Shown here piece by piece: positions 52,206-61,711 of a stretch of DNA of 64,000 nucleotides. This DNA comes from Clostridia bacterium (GTDB lineage: Bacteria > Bacillota > Clostridia > Oscillospirales > Acutalibacteraceae), in assembly GCA_017465505.1 (NCBI GenBank), contig JAFTWB010000004.1, forward strand, positions 1-64,000. The letters are read 5' to 3'. Both the position numbers and the translations under genes were made by a program. Below the pieces are notes generated by a model. That model was not told the DNA's origin and ran no database searches. It was given only the letters and a program-made list of their open reading frames with translations. The first letter of the stretch is position 1; the number at the start of each line of letters is the position of its first letter.

Positions 52206-52913
52206 TTATGCCTGTGTACCGGCTGTGAACTTGTTGGGGTTGAGCTTAACGCTGGGGCCCATTGTAGAAGTTACAACGCAGGACTTGATGTACTGACCCT
52301 TTGCAGCAGCAGGCTTAGCCTTAACGATAGCGTCCATAAGAGTCTCGAGGTTAGTCTGGAGCTTCTCTGCGCCGAAGGAAACCTTGCCGATGGGGCAGTG
52401 GATGATGTTTGTTTTGTCAAGACGGTACTCAATCTTACCGGCCTTAGCTTCTTTGATAGCCTTAGCGATATCAGTTGTAACTGTACCTGCCTTGGGGTTA
52501 GGCATAAGACCACGGGGACCGAGGATTTTACCAAGACGACCAACAAGACCCATGCAGTCGGGAGTTGTGATGAGAACGTCGAAGTCCATCCAGCCCTCGT
52601 TCTGAATCTTTGCTGTCATATCCTCAGCACCAACAAAGTCAGCGCCTGCTTCCTGAGCAGCCTTCTCGTTGTCGCCCTTGCAGATAGCAAGAACCTTAAC
52701 GTCTTTACCTGTGCCGTTAGGAAGAACAATAGCACCTCTAACCTGCTGGTCAGCGTGACGGGAGTCAACACCGAGCTTTACGTGAAGCTCAACTGTCTCG
52801 TCAAACTTAGCAGAAGCTGCCTTTACGCAGAGGTCAAGTGCTTCGTTTGTATCATAAAGTTTTGTTCTGTCGATAAGCTTTGCGCTATCAACATATTTCT
52901 TACCGTGTTTCAT
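52206..52913 (-). CDS. rplA: 50S ribosomal protein L1
   Basis: 235 residues beginning [45 protein letters not shown] and [14 protein letters not shown] are conserved L1 segments. Binds 23S rRNA at the L1 stalk. RBS TGGAGGAA. Follows rplK in the standard order. Confidence 0.97.
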   Translation of the reverse strand: MKHGKKYVDSAKLIDRTKLYDTNEALDLCVKAASAKFDETVELHVKLGVDSRHADQQVRGAIVLPNGTGKDVKVLAICKGDNEKAAQEAGADFVGAEDMTAKIQNEGWMDFDVLITTPDCMGLVGRLGKILGPRGLMPNPKAGTVTTDIAKAIKEAKAGKIEYRLDKTNIIHCPIGKVSFGAEKLQTNLETLMDAIVKAKPAAAKGQYIKSCVVTSTMGPSVKLNPNKFTAGTQA

Positions 52914-52978
52914 AAAGATTTTTCCTCCATTGTTAGGTGGTTAAGCGGATAATCCTCCCACCCGGATAATACGAGCTA

Positions 52979-53404
52979 TTAGTCCTCAACAGTAACGCCC
53001 ATACTTCTTGCTGTACCAGCAATCATACTCATAGCAGCCTCTAAAGAAGCAGCGTTTAAGTCGGGCATTTTTGTTTCAGCGATTTTCTTAATCTGCTCGT
53101 TTGAAATCTTTGCAACCTTATTCTTGTTGGGAACACCAGAAGCCTTGTCAAGACCGCAAGCCTTCTTGATGAGCACTGCAGCAGGGGGAGTCTTTGTGAT
53201 AAAGGAGAAAGATCTGTCTGCATATACAGTGATTACAACAGGAATGAGCATTCCGATGTCGTTCTTTGTGCGCTCGTTAAATTCCTTTGTGAACGCAACA
53301 ATGTTAACGCCGTGCTGACCAAGAGCAGGACCAACAGGCGGTGCCGGGGTAGCTTTGCCGGCAGGAATCTGAAGCTTAATAAAGCCTACTACCTTCTGAG
53401 CCAT
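52979..53404 (-). CDS. rplK: 50S ribosomal protein L11
   Basis: 141 residues: [32 protein letters not shown] and [18 protein letters not shown], the thiostrepton-binding region and C-terminal rRNA-binding domain. ATG at 53404 follows TTTGGAGGTGC; the frame extends upstream without a site. Confidence 0.97.
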   Translation of the reverse strand: MAQKVVGFIKLQIPAGKATPAPPVGPALGQHGVNIVAFTKEFNERTKNDIGMLIPVVITVYADRSFSFITKTPPAAVLIKKACGLDKASGVPNKNKVAKISNEQIKKIAETKMPDLNAASLEAAMSMIAGTARSMGVTVED

Positions 53405-53518
53405 TGTGTTTGCACCTCCAAAATTCGTGGTTAATGGCGGAAACCTTAAAAGATTTTGATTTCCTCCCACAAGGAAGCTCTTGCTTCCTCTTCTGAAAAA
53501 AGCTGTTAGCTAAATTCC

Positions 53519-54043
53519 TTAGTCTAAAATCGGTTCTGCCTGATTCAGCTCAAGCTCAACCGGAGTTTCACGTCCGAACATAGAAACAATAACACGGACG
53601 TAGTTTTTGTCGGTATTGAGTTCTTCTACAGTACCGATAAAGTCCTCCAGAGGACCGTCGATAATGCGGACAGAATCGCCGACTTCGTAAGAAACCTCGA
53701 CAACTCGGGTTTCAACACCCATCCTGTAAACCTCAGCCTCTGTAAGAGGAATGGGCTTTGAGGAGGGACCAACAAAGCCTGTACAGCCACGCACGTTGCG
53801 TACAATATACCAGGTTTCGTCGGTGTAGATCATCTTGACGAAAACATAACCGGGATAAAGCTTACGCTCAACCTCTTTGGTTTTGTCGTCCTTAATCTCG
53901 GTAACTGTTTCGGTGGGAACCTTGACTTCAAGAATCATATCCTGCATACCGCGGTTCTCAGCAGTTGTCATCAAGTTGGACGCAACTTTGTTTTCGTAAC
54001 CTGAGTAGGTATGGATAACATACCATTTTGCCTCACCGGACAC
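53519..54043 (-). CDS. nusG: Transcription termination/antitermination factor NusG
   Basis: 174 residues with the NGN domain (KWYVIHTYSGYENKVASNL, YPGYVFVKM) and the KOW domain (GDSVRIIDGPLEDFIGTVEEL). Binds RNA polymerase and couples to ribosomes. RBS AAAGGACGGG. In the standard secE-nusG-rplK order. Confidence 0.97.
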   Translation of the reverse strand: MSGEAKWYVIHTYSGYENKVASNLMTTAENRGMQDMILEVKVPTETVTEIKDDKTKEVERKLYPGYVFVKMIYTDETWYIVRNVRGCTGFVGPSSKPIPLTEAEVYRMGVETRVVEVSYEVGDSVRIIDGPLEDFIGTVEELNTDKNYVRVIVSMFGRETPVELELNQAEPILD

Positions 54044-54074
54044 AGTACACCCGTCCTTTCAAATCTTGCGTGTC

Positions 54075-54296
54075 TTACTTAGGCATTACACCCATAATCT
54101 TGTTGAGGACAAAGTAAAGTCCCTGATCAAGACCATAGATGAGAGCACCCATAACAAGAACAACTGCAAGAACAATGAGAAAGTTTTTGGTAGTCTGAGA
54201 AAGTGTGGGCCAGGTGATCTTTTTGAGCTCGCCTACGCACTCACGAAAATACTTGGCGATTTTCTGGAAGAAATTCTTCTTTTTCTTTTCTGCCAT
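54075..54296 (-). CDS. secE: Preprotein translocase subunit SecE
   Basis: 73 residues: Lys-rich start, amphipathic helix FFRECVGELKKITWPT-like segment and one transmembrane helix (NFLIVLAVVLVMGALIYGLD). Clamps SecY. RBS GGAGGATACTG. Located between rpmG and nusG. Confidence 0.95.
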   Translation of the reverse strand: MAEKKKKNFFQKIAKYFRECVGELKKITWPTLSQTTKNFLIVLAVVLVMGALIYGLDQGLYFVLNKIMGVMPK

Positions 54297-54313
54297 TTCA
54301 GTATCCTCCGTGA

Positions 54314-54463
54314 TTACTTAGTTTCCTTATGAACAGTGTGCTTTCTGCAGAAGCGGCAGTACTTGTTCATTTCGAGTCTGTCAGGATCATTCTTTTTGTT
54401 CTTCATTGTGTTGTAGTTACGCTGTTTGCACTCTGTGCAAGCAAGAACAATTTTTACTCTCAT
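54314..54463 (-). CDS. rpmG: 50S ribosomal protein L33 (Cys+ form)
   Basis: 49 residues, starting [19 protein letters not shown]. Two CxxC pairs (CTEC and CRFC) bind zinc, so this is the zinc-containing form. RBS GGGAGGTG 6-7 bases before ATG. First gene of the rpmG-secE-nusG-rplKA run. Confidence 0.95.
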   Translation of the reverse strand: MRVKIVLACTECKQRNYNTMKNKKNDPDRLEMNKYCRFCRKHTVHKETK

Positions 54464-54551
54464 TTAACGGCACCTCCCGTAGTTTTTCGGAATAATCCGG
54501 CCTCCCTCAAAAAAAGGCACAAAAAAATAAGCCCCCTTATGAGGTAAAGAC

Positions 54552-54580
54552 ATTGTACCACATAAAAGTCAAGCAGTCAA
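54552..54580 (-). promoter_or_regulatory. Promoter of rpmG-secE-nusG
   Basis: On the minus strand TTGACT (54580-54575), 17-bp spacer, TACAAT (54557-54552). Confidence 0.75.
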
Positions 54581-54673
54581 CACCTTTTTTTACAAAAATG
54601 TCATTTTTTCACTTTATGTGACAAAATGCCTCTTTTACCTTGAAGGAAGCTTACATTTTGCATAAATAATATC

Positions 54674-54701
54674 AGTAGGGGCGATTCGTGAATCGCCCCT
54701 A
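54674..54701. repeat. Dispersed palindrome GTAGGGGCGATTC-GT-GAATCGCCCCTAC
   Basis: A perfect 13-bp inverted repeat with a 2-nt centre. The same or near-same palindrome is scattered through many bacterial genomes as a REP-like or MITE-like sequence. Only this full copy is in the window; a weaker GTAGGGACAGGC half is near 13020-13040. Confidence 0.7.
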
Positions 54702-54707
54702 CAATGC

Positions 54708-54742
54708 ACATACCCTCCCTTAAGCATAAGAGAGGGTATATA
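54708..54742 (-). terminator. Terminator of glyS
   Basis: ATACCCTC and GAGGGTAT stem; weak T-tract on the minus strand. Confidence 0.55.
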
Positions 54743-54750
54743 AATGTTAA

Positions 54751-56127
54751 TTAAAACTGAAGCTTATCATTGATATAAGCTACAAGCTCAGAGATAGGCA
54801 TTCTAACCTGCTCCATTGTGTCACGGTCACGAACGGTCACGCAATTGTCCTCTAAAGAATCGAAGTCAAAGCAGATTGAGAAAGGAGTACCGATTTCGTC
54901 CTGACGGCGGTAACGCTTACCGATAGAGCCTGCGTCGTCAAAATCAACCATAAAGTGCTTGGAAAGCTCATCGGCAACCTTCTCTGCCTCAGGAGAAAGC
55001 TTCTTGGAAAGAGGAAGAACTGCTGCCTTGAAGGGAGCAAGTGCGGGATGGAAACGCATAACAACTCTTGTATCCTTTTCATCCACAACTTCCTCGTCAT
55101 AGCCCTCTGTTACAACTGTAAGGAAGAGTCTTTCAACACCGAGAGAAGGCTCGATAACATAAGGAATGTAACGGGAGTTATCTGTGGGGTCGAAATACTC
55201 AAGGGACTTACCGCTTGTGTTCTGGTGCTGAGTAAGGTCGTAGTCTGTTCTGTCAGCAACACCCCAGAGCTCACCCCAACCGAAGGGGAAGAGATACTCA
55301 AAGTCTGTTGTTGCCTTGGAGTAGAAGCAAAGCTCCTCGGGAGAGTGATCTCTCAATCTTAAGTTTTCCTCTTTGATACCCAAGCAGTAGAGGAAGTCAC
55401 GGCAGAAGCCTCTCCAATACTCGAACCACTCAAGGTCTGTACCGGGCTTGCAGAAGAACTCAAGCTCCATCTGCTCAAACTCACGAACACGGAAAATAAA
55501 GTTACCGGGTGTAATCTCGTTACGGAAGGACTTACCAATCTGAGCTACACCGAAGGGAACCTTCTTGCGGCTTGTACGCTGAATGTTAGCGAAGTTTACG
55601 AAAATACCCTGAGCAGTTTCGGGACGGAGGTAAATCTCGCTCTTGCTGTCCTCTGTAACGCCCTGGAAAGTTTTGAACATAAGGTTAAACTGGCGGATAT
55701 CGGTGAAGTTGGACTTACCGCAGTTAGGACAGGGCACATTGTGCTCCTTGATGTAATCTGCCATCTGGTTGTTGTCCCAACCTGTAACGTTTGTACCGTC
55801 GAAATCTTCAATAAGGTTATCTGCTCTGTGACGTGTCTTACACTCCTTACAGTCCATAAGGGGGTCAGAGAAGCCGCCAAGGTGACCTGAAGCAACCCAG
55901 GTCTGGGGATTCATAAGAATTGCGGAGTCAAGGCCAACGTTATATTTGTTCTCCTGAACAAACTTCTTAAGCCAGGCCTTTTTGATGTTGTTCTTAAGCT
56001 CTGCACCCAGAGGGCCGTAGTCCCAGGTGTTTGCAAGACCGCCGTAAATTTCAGAACCGGGGTAAACAAAGCCTCTGCCCTTACAAAGAGCAACGATTTT
56101 TTCCATAGATTTTTCTGTGTTTTTCAT
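54751..56127 (-). CDS. glyS: Glycyl-tRNA synthetase (homodimeric type)
   Basis: Class II synthetase, 458 residues, eukaryote/archaea-like alpha2 form (not alpha2beta2). [30 protein letters not shown] opens it, motif 2 [21 protein letters not shown], motif 3 PSLGVERL, and the anticodon-binding C-terminal domain ([15 protein letters not shown]). The short leader has no T-box. RBS AAGGAGAAC. Confidence 0.96.
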   Translation of the reverse strand: MKNTEKSMEKIVALCKGRGFVYPGSEIYGGLANTWDYGPLGAELKNNIKKAWLKKFVQENKYNVGLDSAILMNPQTWVASGHLGGFSDPLMDCKECKTRHRADNLIEDFDGTNVTGWDNNQMADYIKEHNVPCPNCGKSNFTDIRQFNLMFKTFQGVTEDSKSEIYLRPETAQGIFVNFANIQRTSRKKVPFGVAQIGKSFRNEITPGNFIFRVREFEQMELEFFCKPGTDLEWFEYWRGFCRDFLYCLGIKEENLRLRDHSPEELCFYSKATTDFEYLFPFGWGELWGVADRTDYDLTQHQNTSGKSLEYFDPTDNSRYIPYVIEPSLGVERLFLTVVTEGYDEEVVDEKDTRVVMRFHPALAPFKAAVLPLSKKLSPEAEKVADELSKHFMVDFDDAGSIGKRYRRQDEIGTPFSICFDFDSLEDNCVTVRDRDTMEQVRMPISELVAYINDKLQF

Positions 56128-56169
56128 AGATGTTCTCCTTATACCTATAATTATACACTATACTCTGTT

Positions 56170-56198
56170 ATTGTAATTCAAATGGAGATTATTGTCAA
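56170..56198 (-). promoter_or_regulatory. Promoter of glyS
   Basis: On the minus strand TTGACA (56198-56193), 17-bp spacer, TACAAT (56175-56170). Confidence 0.75.
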
Positions 56199-56221
56199 TA
56201 TTAAGGTTGAATGTCTTTTCG

Positions 56222-56250
56222 TTGACTATGGGGTTAATTTGTGGTAAAAT
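56222..56250 (+). promoter_or_regulatory. Promoter of pyrR
   Basis: TTGACT (56222-56227), 17-bp spacer, TAAAAT (56245-56250). Confidence 0.7.
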
Positions 56251-56291
56251 ATATACAATATATAGAAGTAATTTTGCTTTACGGTGATATT

Positions 56292-56825
56292 ATGAAATTC
56301 AAGGCTAAAATTTTAGATACAGCGGACATCAGCCGAATACTCACAAGAATGGCTCATCAGATTGTGGAGAAAAACGGCGGAATCGAAAACGTTGTCCTTA
56401 TGGGTATACGTACCCGAGGTGTGCCTCTTGCCCAGAGGCTAAGCGAGATTATCCAGCGTATTGAGGGCAAACGTCCTCTTGTGGGTGCTCTGGACATTAC
56501 TTTACACAGGGACGACAGGCAGGGCTCGGATTTTCCCGTTGTAAGCGACACAAAGGTTGACTTTGATGTTGAAGGCAAGACCGTTGTGCTGGTGGACGAT
56601 GTTATTTTCACCGCTCGTACTGCCCGAGCCGCTCTTGACGCAGTTATGAGTCTTGGAAGAGCTTCGAGGATTCAGCTTGCGGCTTTTATTGACAGAGGTC
56701 ACTCTGAGCTTCCCATCCGTGCAAATTTTGTGGGTAAAAACATACCCACTTCTCTGGAAGAGGTTATCGCCGTACATCTTGAAGAAATTGACGGAGAGGA
56801 TTCGGTTTCTATCTACTCTAAATAA
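56292..56825 (+). CDS. pyrR: Bifunctional pyr operon regulator / uracil phosphoribosyltransferase
   Basis: 177 residues; PRPP-binding motif VVLVDDVIFTARTARAALDA, with LMGIRTRGVPLAQRL and ALDITLHRDD typical of PyrR. It binds pyr mRNA anti-antiterminators with UMP/UTP. ATG at 56292 after GGTGAT. No pyr biosynthetic gene or PyrR attenuator lies in the window, so targets are elsewhere. Confidence 0.95.
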   Translation: MKFKAKILDTADISRILTRMAHQIVEKNGGIENVVLMGIRTRGVPLAQRLSEIIQRIEGKRPLVGALDITLHRDDRQGSDFPVVSDTKVDFDVEGKTVVLVDDVIFTARTARAALDAVMSLGRASRIQLAAFIDRGHSELPIRANFVGKNIPTSLEEVIAVHLEEIDGEDSVSIYSK

Positions 56826-56828
56826 ACC

Positions 56829-56857
56829 TTGACAAACCGAAATTTTGGCTTTACAAT
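56829..56857 (+). promoter_or_regulatory. Promoter of the TPP riboswitch-thiT unit
   Basis: TTGACA (56829-56834), 17-bp spacer, TACAAT (56852-56857), starting 4 bp after the pyrR stop. Confidence 0.8.
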
Positions 56858-56869
56858 TAAATAAAACAA

Positions 56870-56966
56870 AACAGGGGTGCTGACGGCAAGTCGGCTGAGA
56901 TAGAGAATGTATATGCTTCTCTGACCCTATAACCTGATACGGATAATGCCGGCGTAGGAAGTAGAT
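56870..56966 (+). ncRNA. TPP riboswitch
   Basis: Conserved THI-box: AGGGGTGCTGACGGCAAG-like 5' part with GGCTGAGA, then ACCCTATAACCTGATACGG and ATGCCGGCGTAGGAAGT. Followed by an intrinsic terminator, so TPP should shut off thiT by premature termination. Confidence 0.93.
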
Positions 56967-56980
56967 TCACTGTTTTTACC

Positions 56981-57013
56981 AGCACTGCGTAACGGTACGC
57001 AGTGCTTTTTTTA
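56981..57013 (+). terminator. Riboswitch expression-platform terminator
   Basis: GCACTGCGTA and TACGCAGTGC with an ACGG-type loop, then seven T. Confidence 0.9.
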
Positions 57014-57055
57014 TCTTCTGTTTTGTTTTAAATATTTTATGAAAAGGTGATTTAT

Positions 57056-57646
57056 TTGAATCAAACAAAGAAAAAACGCATTTTGATGATTACGGAAAGT
57101 GCCATTATGCTTGCTCTTGCAACAGCACTGAGTATGGTTACTTTTTTCCGTCTGCCTGCTGGAGGAAGTGTTACCCCTTTTTCAATGCTTCCTGTGCTGA
57201 TTATTGCCTACCGATACGGTACGAAGTGGGGCTTTCTTGTAGGAGGAGTTTACGGACTGATTCAGATGGTTTTAGGGCTTTCCGCTCTCTCCTACGCTAC
57301 CAACGCACTTGCTGTAATCTGCATTATTCTTTTTGATTATATAGTAGCTTTCGGTGTATTGGGCTTTGGCGGACTTTTCAGAAAAGTAAAGCTTCAGCCT
57401 TTAGGCTTTACCCTTGGCGTTATTGTTGCGTGTGTACTCAGATTTTTATGTCACTTCATTACAGGCATTACAGTTTGGGCAGATTATGCCGAGGGTATCT
57501 GGCCTGTTATTATTTATTCTCTCAGCTATAACGGTTCTTATATGCTCCCTGAGCTTGTAATCACCGCCGTTGTTGGTTCTGTACTTATGAGCTTTCTTGA
57601 CTTTAAAGACGAAAAACTTCGACCCCTAAGAAAAACAAAAGGATAA
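57056..57646 (+). CDS. thiT: Energy-coupling factor thiamine transporter S component
   Basis: 196-residue integral membrane protein that binds thiamine and partners with a shared EcfAAT module (not in the window). LATALSMVTFFRLPAGGSVTPFSMLPV is the family hallmark; YNGSYMLPELVITAVVG ends the core. I chose TTG at 57056, six bases after AAAGGTG; GTG at 57047 overlaps that site. The TPP riboswitch upstream confirms the substrate class. Confidence 0.93.
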   Translation: MNQTKKKRILMITESAIMLALATALSMVTFFRLPAGGSVTPFSMLPVLIIAYRYGTKWGFLVGGVYGLIQMVLGLSALSYATNALAVICIILFDYIVAFGVLGFGGLFRKVKLQPLGFTLGVIVACVLRFLCHFITGITVWADYAEGIWPVIIYSLSYNGSYMLPELVITAVVGSVLMSFLDFKDEKLRPLRKTKG

Positions 57647-57649
57647 AAA

Positions 57650-57682
57650 ATGCTCCCTCTGCTAAAAAGCAAAGGGAGCTTT
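57650..57682. terminator. Bidirectional terminator after thiT
   Basis: GCTCCCTCTGCT and AGCAAAGGGAGC pair imperfectly around AAAA; T-run on the plus strand, A-run before it. Confidence 0.75.
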
Positions 57683-57695
57683 TCTATTATAAGTA

Positions 57696-58979
57696 TCAGT
57701 CCTCAAGCTTGTTCATAACAAGTCCTGTAATCATCTTGGGATAGAAATAGGTGGATTTCTGAGGCATTTTTTCACCCTGAGAGGCCACATCCCTGATTTC
57801 CTTAACCTTGGTGGGATTAAGCACAAAGGAGCACTGAGCCTTACCCTCATCCACAACCGAGAGAGCTTCCTCAAAGAACTTTGTATAGGTCAGGTTAATC
57901 TGAGCCGCCATATTAGCCTTGTCGATACCGAAGATTTTCTCAAGAATAAGTGTGTGAAGCACTGTTACGTCCAAGCCTCTGGACACTGCACTGAGCTCGG
58001 GCAAAAGCTCATCCATAACAGAAATATCCTTAAGAGTCAGCTTATACCACTCACCTTCGCCAACATAAAAACCGAAAGCCTTTTTGCCCTCTTTATCCTC
58101 AGTCTCAAGCTCTGCTTCCATATTTTCAGCACTTGTAAAGGCTTCAATATCAAAATATTTTGAGCATTTGCAAAGCACCTCATCGCTGTCAAACTCCTCG
58201 AGGTCACGGACAATTCGGTGGGTTGGGAAAACCACCAGACCGGGGTGCTCCATATCCACAAGATAAATCATCTGGAAGTCCTGAGCGTCGCCTTCTTTTG
58301 AAATGCCCTGCTCACGGCAATAGTTGCGGTAATTGAGAGCAGTTTCGTAGCGGTGGTGACCGTCGGCGATGTAAATTTTACGCTCTTTAAAATCTGCCAC
58401 CAGCTTATCTATAACCTCTTCGTCCTTAACAATCCAGAGGCGGTGAGTTACCCCACCCTTGTCGGTAAACTCAATATCGGGCTTTCCTTGTGACACTTTA
58501 TCAATAGTATTTAAAGAGGTGTGCTCTTCGTCCATATAAAGACCGTAAATCTGGCTGAAGTTGCAGTTTGTTGCTTTCATAAGATTCAGGCGGTCTTCCT
58601 TTGCTTTGGAAAGAGTGAACTCGTGAGGCAGGACAACACACTTTTCGAACTCTTCCACCTTAAGTCTTACAATAATACCCTTAACCGCACCGGATTTGCC
58701 GTAAGCGGTGAACTCTTCCTCATAAACATATATAGCAGGTGCGTCCTCGCGGATTAAAACGCCCTTATCTTCCCAGTCTTTAAGAATGGAAGCAGCATCT
58801 TCGTAAGGATTCTCGCCCTTGGGAAGCTCCAGACGGATGATGTTGTTTTCGTTTTCAGCAATAAAGCCAAGACGCTCTTCTTCGCTGATGATATCGTAAG
58901 GAGGACAGCAAAGCTTTTCTATCTCTCCTGCCTTCTTGGTGTCAAAACGCATACCCTTAAACGCCATAATATCTGCCAT
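57696..58979 (-). CDS. DUF1015-family protein
   Basis: 427 residues. FDTKKAGEIEKLCCPPYDIIS at the start and IADGHHRYETALNYR near 220 are signatures of DUF1015 (COG4198). Members are often near serine biosynthesis genes in Clostridia, but biochemical function is unsettled and no such genes are here. ATG at 58979 follows GGAGGTTTGC. Monocistronic by spacing. Confidence 0.88.
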   Translation of the reverse strand: MADIMAFKGMRFDTKKAGEIEKLCCPPYDIISEEERLGFIAENENNIIRLELPKGENPYEDAASILKDWEDKGVLIREDAPAIYVYEEEFTAYGKSGAVKGIIVRLKVEEFEKCVVLPHEFTLSKAKEDRLNLMKATNCNFSQIYGLYMDEEHTSLNTIDKVSQGKPDIEFTDKGGVTHRLWIVKDEEVIDKLVADFKERKIYIADGHHRYETALNYRNYCREQGISKEGDAQDFQMIYLVDMEHPGLVVFPTHRIVRDLEEFDSDEVLCKCSKYFDIEAFTSAENMEAELETEDKEGKKAFGFYVGEGEWYKLTLKDISVMDELLPELSAVSRGLDVTVLHTLILEKIFGIDKANMAAQINLTYTKFFEEALSVVDEGKAQCSFVLNPTKVKEIRDVASQGEKMPQKSTYFYPKMITGLVMNKLED

Positions 58980-59114
58980 AAGCAAACCTCCAAAATAAAT
59001 ATATATTAAGTGTAACATAAAATACCTATGCAGACAAGAGAATTATTTGTTAAATACAGATTAAAATTCCTCTCACCCTCTCAGGGTTCGAGGCCCTGTA
59101 TTTATCTTAAAATT

Positions 59115-59144
59115 AAAAAGCACCCTCTGACGAGGATGCTTTTT
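59115..59144 (-). terminator. Terminator of the tRNA
   Basis: AAAAAGCA-CCTC and GAGG-TGCTTTTT stem, just 3' of the tRNA on the minus strand. Confidence 0.75.
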
Positions 59145-59150
59145 ATTTTC

Positions 59151-59227
59151 TGGTGGGCCAACAGGGACTCGAACCCCGGACCAACCGGTTATGAGCCGGT
59201 TGCTCTAACCAACTGAGCTATTGGCCC
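59151..59227 (-). tRNA. tRNA with CAU anticodon (Met elongator or Ile2)
   Basis: Minus-strand cloverleaf of 77 nt with encoded CCA: acceptor GGGCCAA pairs with TTGGCCC, D-arm GCTC/GAGC, anticodon arm ACCGG-CTCATAA-CCGGT, T-arm with GGTTCGAGTCC. A CAU anticodon fits elongator Met or lysidine-modified Ile2. No GGG/CCC anticodon stem of the initiator type is present, so it is not fMet. Confidence 0.92.
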
Positions 59228-59367
59228 TTATTAAAGACAAAAGTAATTATATCAATGTAAGCGGCGTTTGTCAACAAATTTTCATAATCAATCTGAAATT
59301 TACTTTCAAAATTAAATTAAATAAAAATAACTTTCTTCCTTTTCTTTATCCTTATCCCCAAAAATGC

Positions 59368-59412
59368 TTGACAGGTCAACAAGATTGTATTATGGTGTTA
59401 GTACAGTTAACG
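59368..59412 (+). promoter_or_regulatory. Promoter and likely GntR-type operator of the ABC exporter
   Basis: TTGACA (59368-59373) with TATGGT at 17 bp (59391-59396). The segment ATTGTATTATGGTGTTAGTAC resembles the one at 63422-63442, which contains a cleaner palindrome. YtrA-type GntR regulators bind such sites; no gntR gene is in the window. Confidence 0.55.
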
Positions 59413-59426
59413 GAAGAAGGTATATT

Positions 59427-60131
59427 ATGAAACTGAAAATTGAGAATTTATCAAAGAGCTTCAACAAAAAAGAAGTTCTCAAAAACGTAAGCTTTACCTT
59501 TGAAAGCGGAAAGATTTACGGACTACTGGGTCGAAACGGTGCCGGTAAAACCACACTTTTCAACTGTCTTAACAAGGATATGCGTTTTGACACAGGCTCT
59601 GTTTACATAGAGGAAAGCTCATCCTCACGTCCTGTGGCGGCTGACGATATCGGCTATGTGCTTTCAACTCCTACCGTGCCCGAGTTTCTTACAGGCAGGG
59701 AGTTTCTTAAGTTTTTCCTTGATATTCATCAGAAAAAGCTTAAGGACGTAAAGTCTACCGACGAGTATTTTGATTTTATGAGCATTATGCCCGAGGACAG
59801 AGATAAGCTCCTCAAGGATTACTCTCACGGTATGAAAAACAAAATGCAAATGCTTATAAACATCATCGCCGAGCCTGACATTCTCCTTCTGGACGAGCCT
59901 CTTACCTCTCTGGACGTTGTTGTTGCCGAGGAAATGAAAGAGCTTCTCAGAAATATCAAGGACGGAAGAATCATCATCTTCTCCACTCATATTATGGATT
60001 TGGCTCTTGATTTGTGCGATGAAATCGTGCTTCTTCACAATGGTGAGCTTGAGCTTGTGGACAAAGAAAACCTTGGCAGTGTGGAATTTAAGGAAAAAAT
60101 CATTGCCGCTCTGAGGGAGGATTATCAATGA
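59427..60131 (+). CDS. ABC transporter ATP-binding protein (exporter type)
   Basis: 234 residues: Walker A GRNGAGKTT (about 34-42), a degenerate signature DYSHGMKNKMQM in place of LSGGQ, Walker B ILLLDEPLTSLD and STHIMD. The sequence is of the BcrA/YtrB type that pairs with one large permease. ATG at 59427 follows AGAAGG. Overlaps the permease by ATGA. Cargo unknown; antimicrobial peptide or lipid export is a guess from family. Confidence 0.9.
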   Translation: MKLKIENLSKSFNKKEVLKNVSFTFESGKIYGLLGRNGAGKTTLFNCLNKDMRFDTGSVYIEESSSSRPVAADDIGYVLSTPTVPEFLTGREFLKFFLDIHQKKLKDVKSTDEYFDFMSIMPEDRDKLLKDYSHGMKNKMQMLINIIAEPDILLLDEPLTSLDVVVAEEMKELLRNIKDGRIIIFSTHIMDLALDLCDEIVLLHNGELELVDKENLGSVEFKEKIIAALREDYQ

Positions 60132-61711
60132 GAAACGCCTTCAGAATCTCATTTTCTCTGAAAAACACCTACAGAGTCAACTCAATCCTTTACGCCATAA
60201 AGCAGCTACCTATCCTCAAAAAAGTTCTGCCTGACAGAATTTACGGTATGATAGGCTTTAAAATTGTGGGCCAGATTCTTTCCTGGATGTGGGAAGTGTT
60301 CTCTTCCATTTTCTTAAAAGCACTTTACTTTGGTGCTCTGACAGCCACAACTTTTGCTCTGGTTACAGTGGTAGATAACATAAGCTTGTTTGGCGAAATA
60401 TTTATGCACCTGTTTTTATTCGGTACTTTAATAGGCACTATGAGCAACACCTATATGCTCTCAACCCACCGAAGCAAGCACTACGCAGTTATGCTTCTGA
60501 ATATGAACGCCAAAAAGTACAACATTTCAAACTATATTTTTGAGCTTTCAAAGCTTACTCTCTGCTATGCAGTGGGATTTCTGATTCTGCATTTTACCGC
60601 AGGTGTGCCTTGGTGGCTTTGCATACTTTCTGTTATTTTCCCTGTGTTTATAAAAAGTGCAGTGGTGGGATATCTTTTCTCTGCCTTTGAAAAGGGCAAG
60701 GATGTAGATAACTCTAATCCTTTCGGAAAGCTCACCTTCCCTCTGGTTATTCTTTGCGTGATTTTAGGCGTATTATTGCCCGGACTCAGCTTACCTGTCC
60801 CCTATATTGGTGTTGGCGTTATTATGGCAGCAGGCGTTGTGCTTGGTATCTGCGGTATTGTGAAAATCTGCAAATTTAACAAACACAGAGAAATCAGCCG
60901 CTATACTCTTTTAAAGGCAGAGGCTGTAAGAGCTGACTCCAAGCAGACAGTTGTGAAAAACACTGCAAAGGTTATCAGCGCAGATACAAGTATTCAGAGC
61001 AGCAAGAAGGGCTTTGAATACCTCAACGAGCTTTTTATCAAGCGTCACAAAAAGATTTTGTGGAAGCCTGTGCTTATTATCACTGCAGTTGCTTTTGCTA
61101 TATTTGTTATAGCAAACATCGCTTCTGCCTTCAACACGGAGACGGCTGAAATGTTCAACTCAGCACTTATGAACTCTCTGCCCTATTTTCTCTTTGTTAT
61201 GTACGCCATCAACAGAGGTATGAGCTACTCTCAGGCACTTTTCATCAACTGCGACCACAGTCTGCTCACCTATTCTTTCTACAAGAAGCCTAAGAATATC
61301 CTTAAGCTTTTCACACTCCGCTTAAAAGAAATTGTTATTATGAACCTTCTCCCTGCCTTTATTATCGGCGTGGGTATGGCGGCGCTTCTTTATGTATCGG
61401 GCGGCACAGATACACCTGTTAACTATCTGCTCCTGCTCCTTACACCTATGGCTATGAGCATATTCTTCTCGGTGCACAATCTTACAATTTACTACCTCTT
61501 ACAGCCTTATAATTCCAACACAGAGGTAAAAAGCGGCACTTATTCTCTGATTATGGGTCTTACCTATGCAGTCTGCTATATTTTTATGAATATAGAAATC
61601 CCTACTTTGTATTTCGGTATAGCGGTACTGGGCTTCTCCATTATTTACTGCTTAATCGCTTGCTTACTTGTATACAAAAAGGCTCCCGACACTTTCAGAA
61701 TAAGAGCCTAA
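60128..61711 (+). CDS. ABC transporter permease
   Basis: 527-residue membrane protein with about 11-12 hydrophobic segments and a cytosolic loop near 250-300 (basic, Lys/Ser-rich). Coupled to the ATPase gene by ATGA. No family motif beyond a general ABC-2-like permease is recognised. A large repeat follows immediately after its stop. Confidence 0.85.
   Translation: MRNAFRISFSLKNTYRVNSILYAIKQLPILKKVLPDRIYGMIGFKIVGQILSWMWEVFSSIFLKALYFGALTATTFALVTVVDNISLFGEIFMHLFLFGTLIGTMSNTYMLSTHRSKHYAVMLLNMNAKKYNISNYIFELSKLTLCYAVGFLILHFTAGVPWWLCILSVIFPVFIKSAVVGYLFSAFEKGKDVDNSNPFGKLTFPLVILCVILGVLLPGLSLPVPYIGVGVIMAAGVVLGICGIVKICKFNKHREISRYTLLKAEAVRADSKQTVVKNTAKVISADTSIQSSKKGFEYLNELFIKRHKKILWKPVLIITAVAFAIFVIANIASAFNTETAEMFNSALMNSLPYFLFVMYAINRGMSYSQALFINCDHSLLTYSFYKKPKNILKLFTLRLKEIVIMNLLPAFIIGVGMAALLYVSGGTDTPVNYLLLLLTPMAMSIFFSVHNLTIYYLLQPYNSNTEVKSGTYSLIMGLTYAVCYIFMNIEIPTLYFGIAVLGFSIIYCLIACLLVYKKAPDTFRIRA

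Noticed and set aside
56128-56291. T-box leader for glyS
   Set aside because: The promoter lies about 45 bp before the start codon, leaving no room for a T-box specifier stem.
59077-59100. Second tRNA (T-arm-like TCAGGGTTCGAGGCCCTG)
   Set aside because: A T-arm-like hairpin occurs but no acceptor, D or anticodon arms can be matched around it; probably chance or a tRNA fragment.
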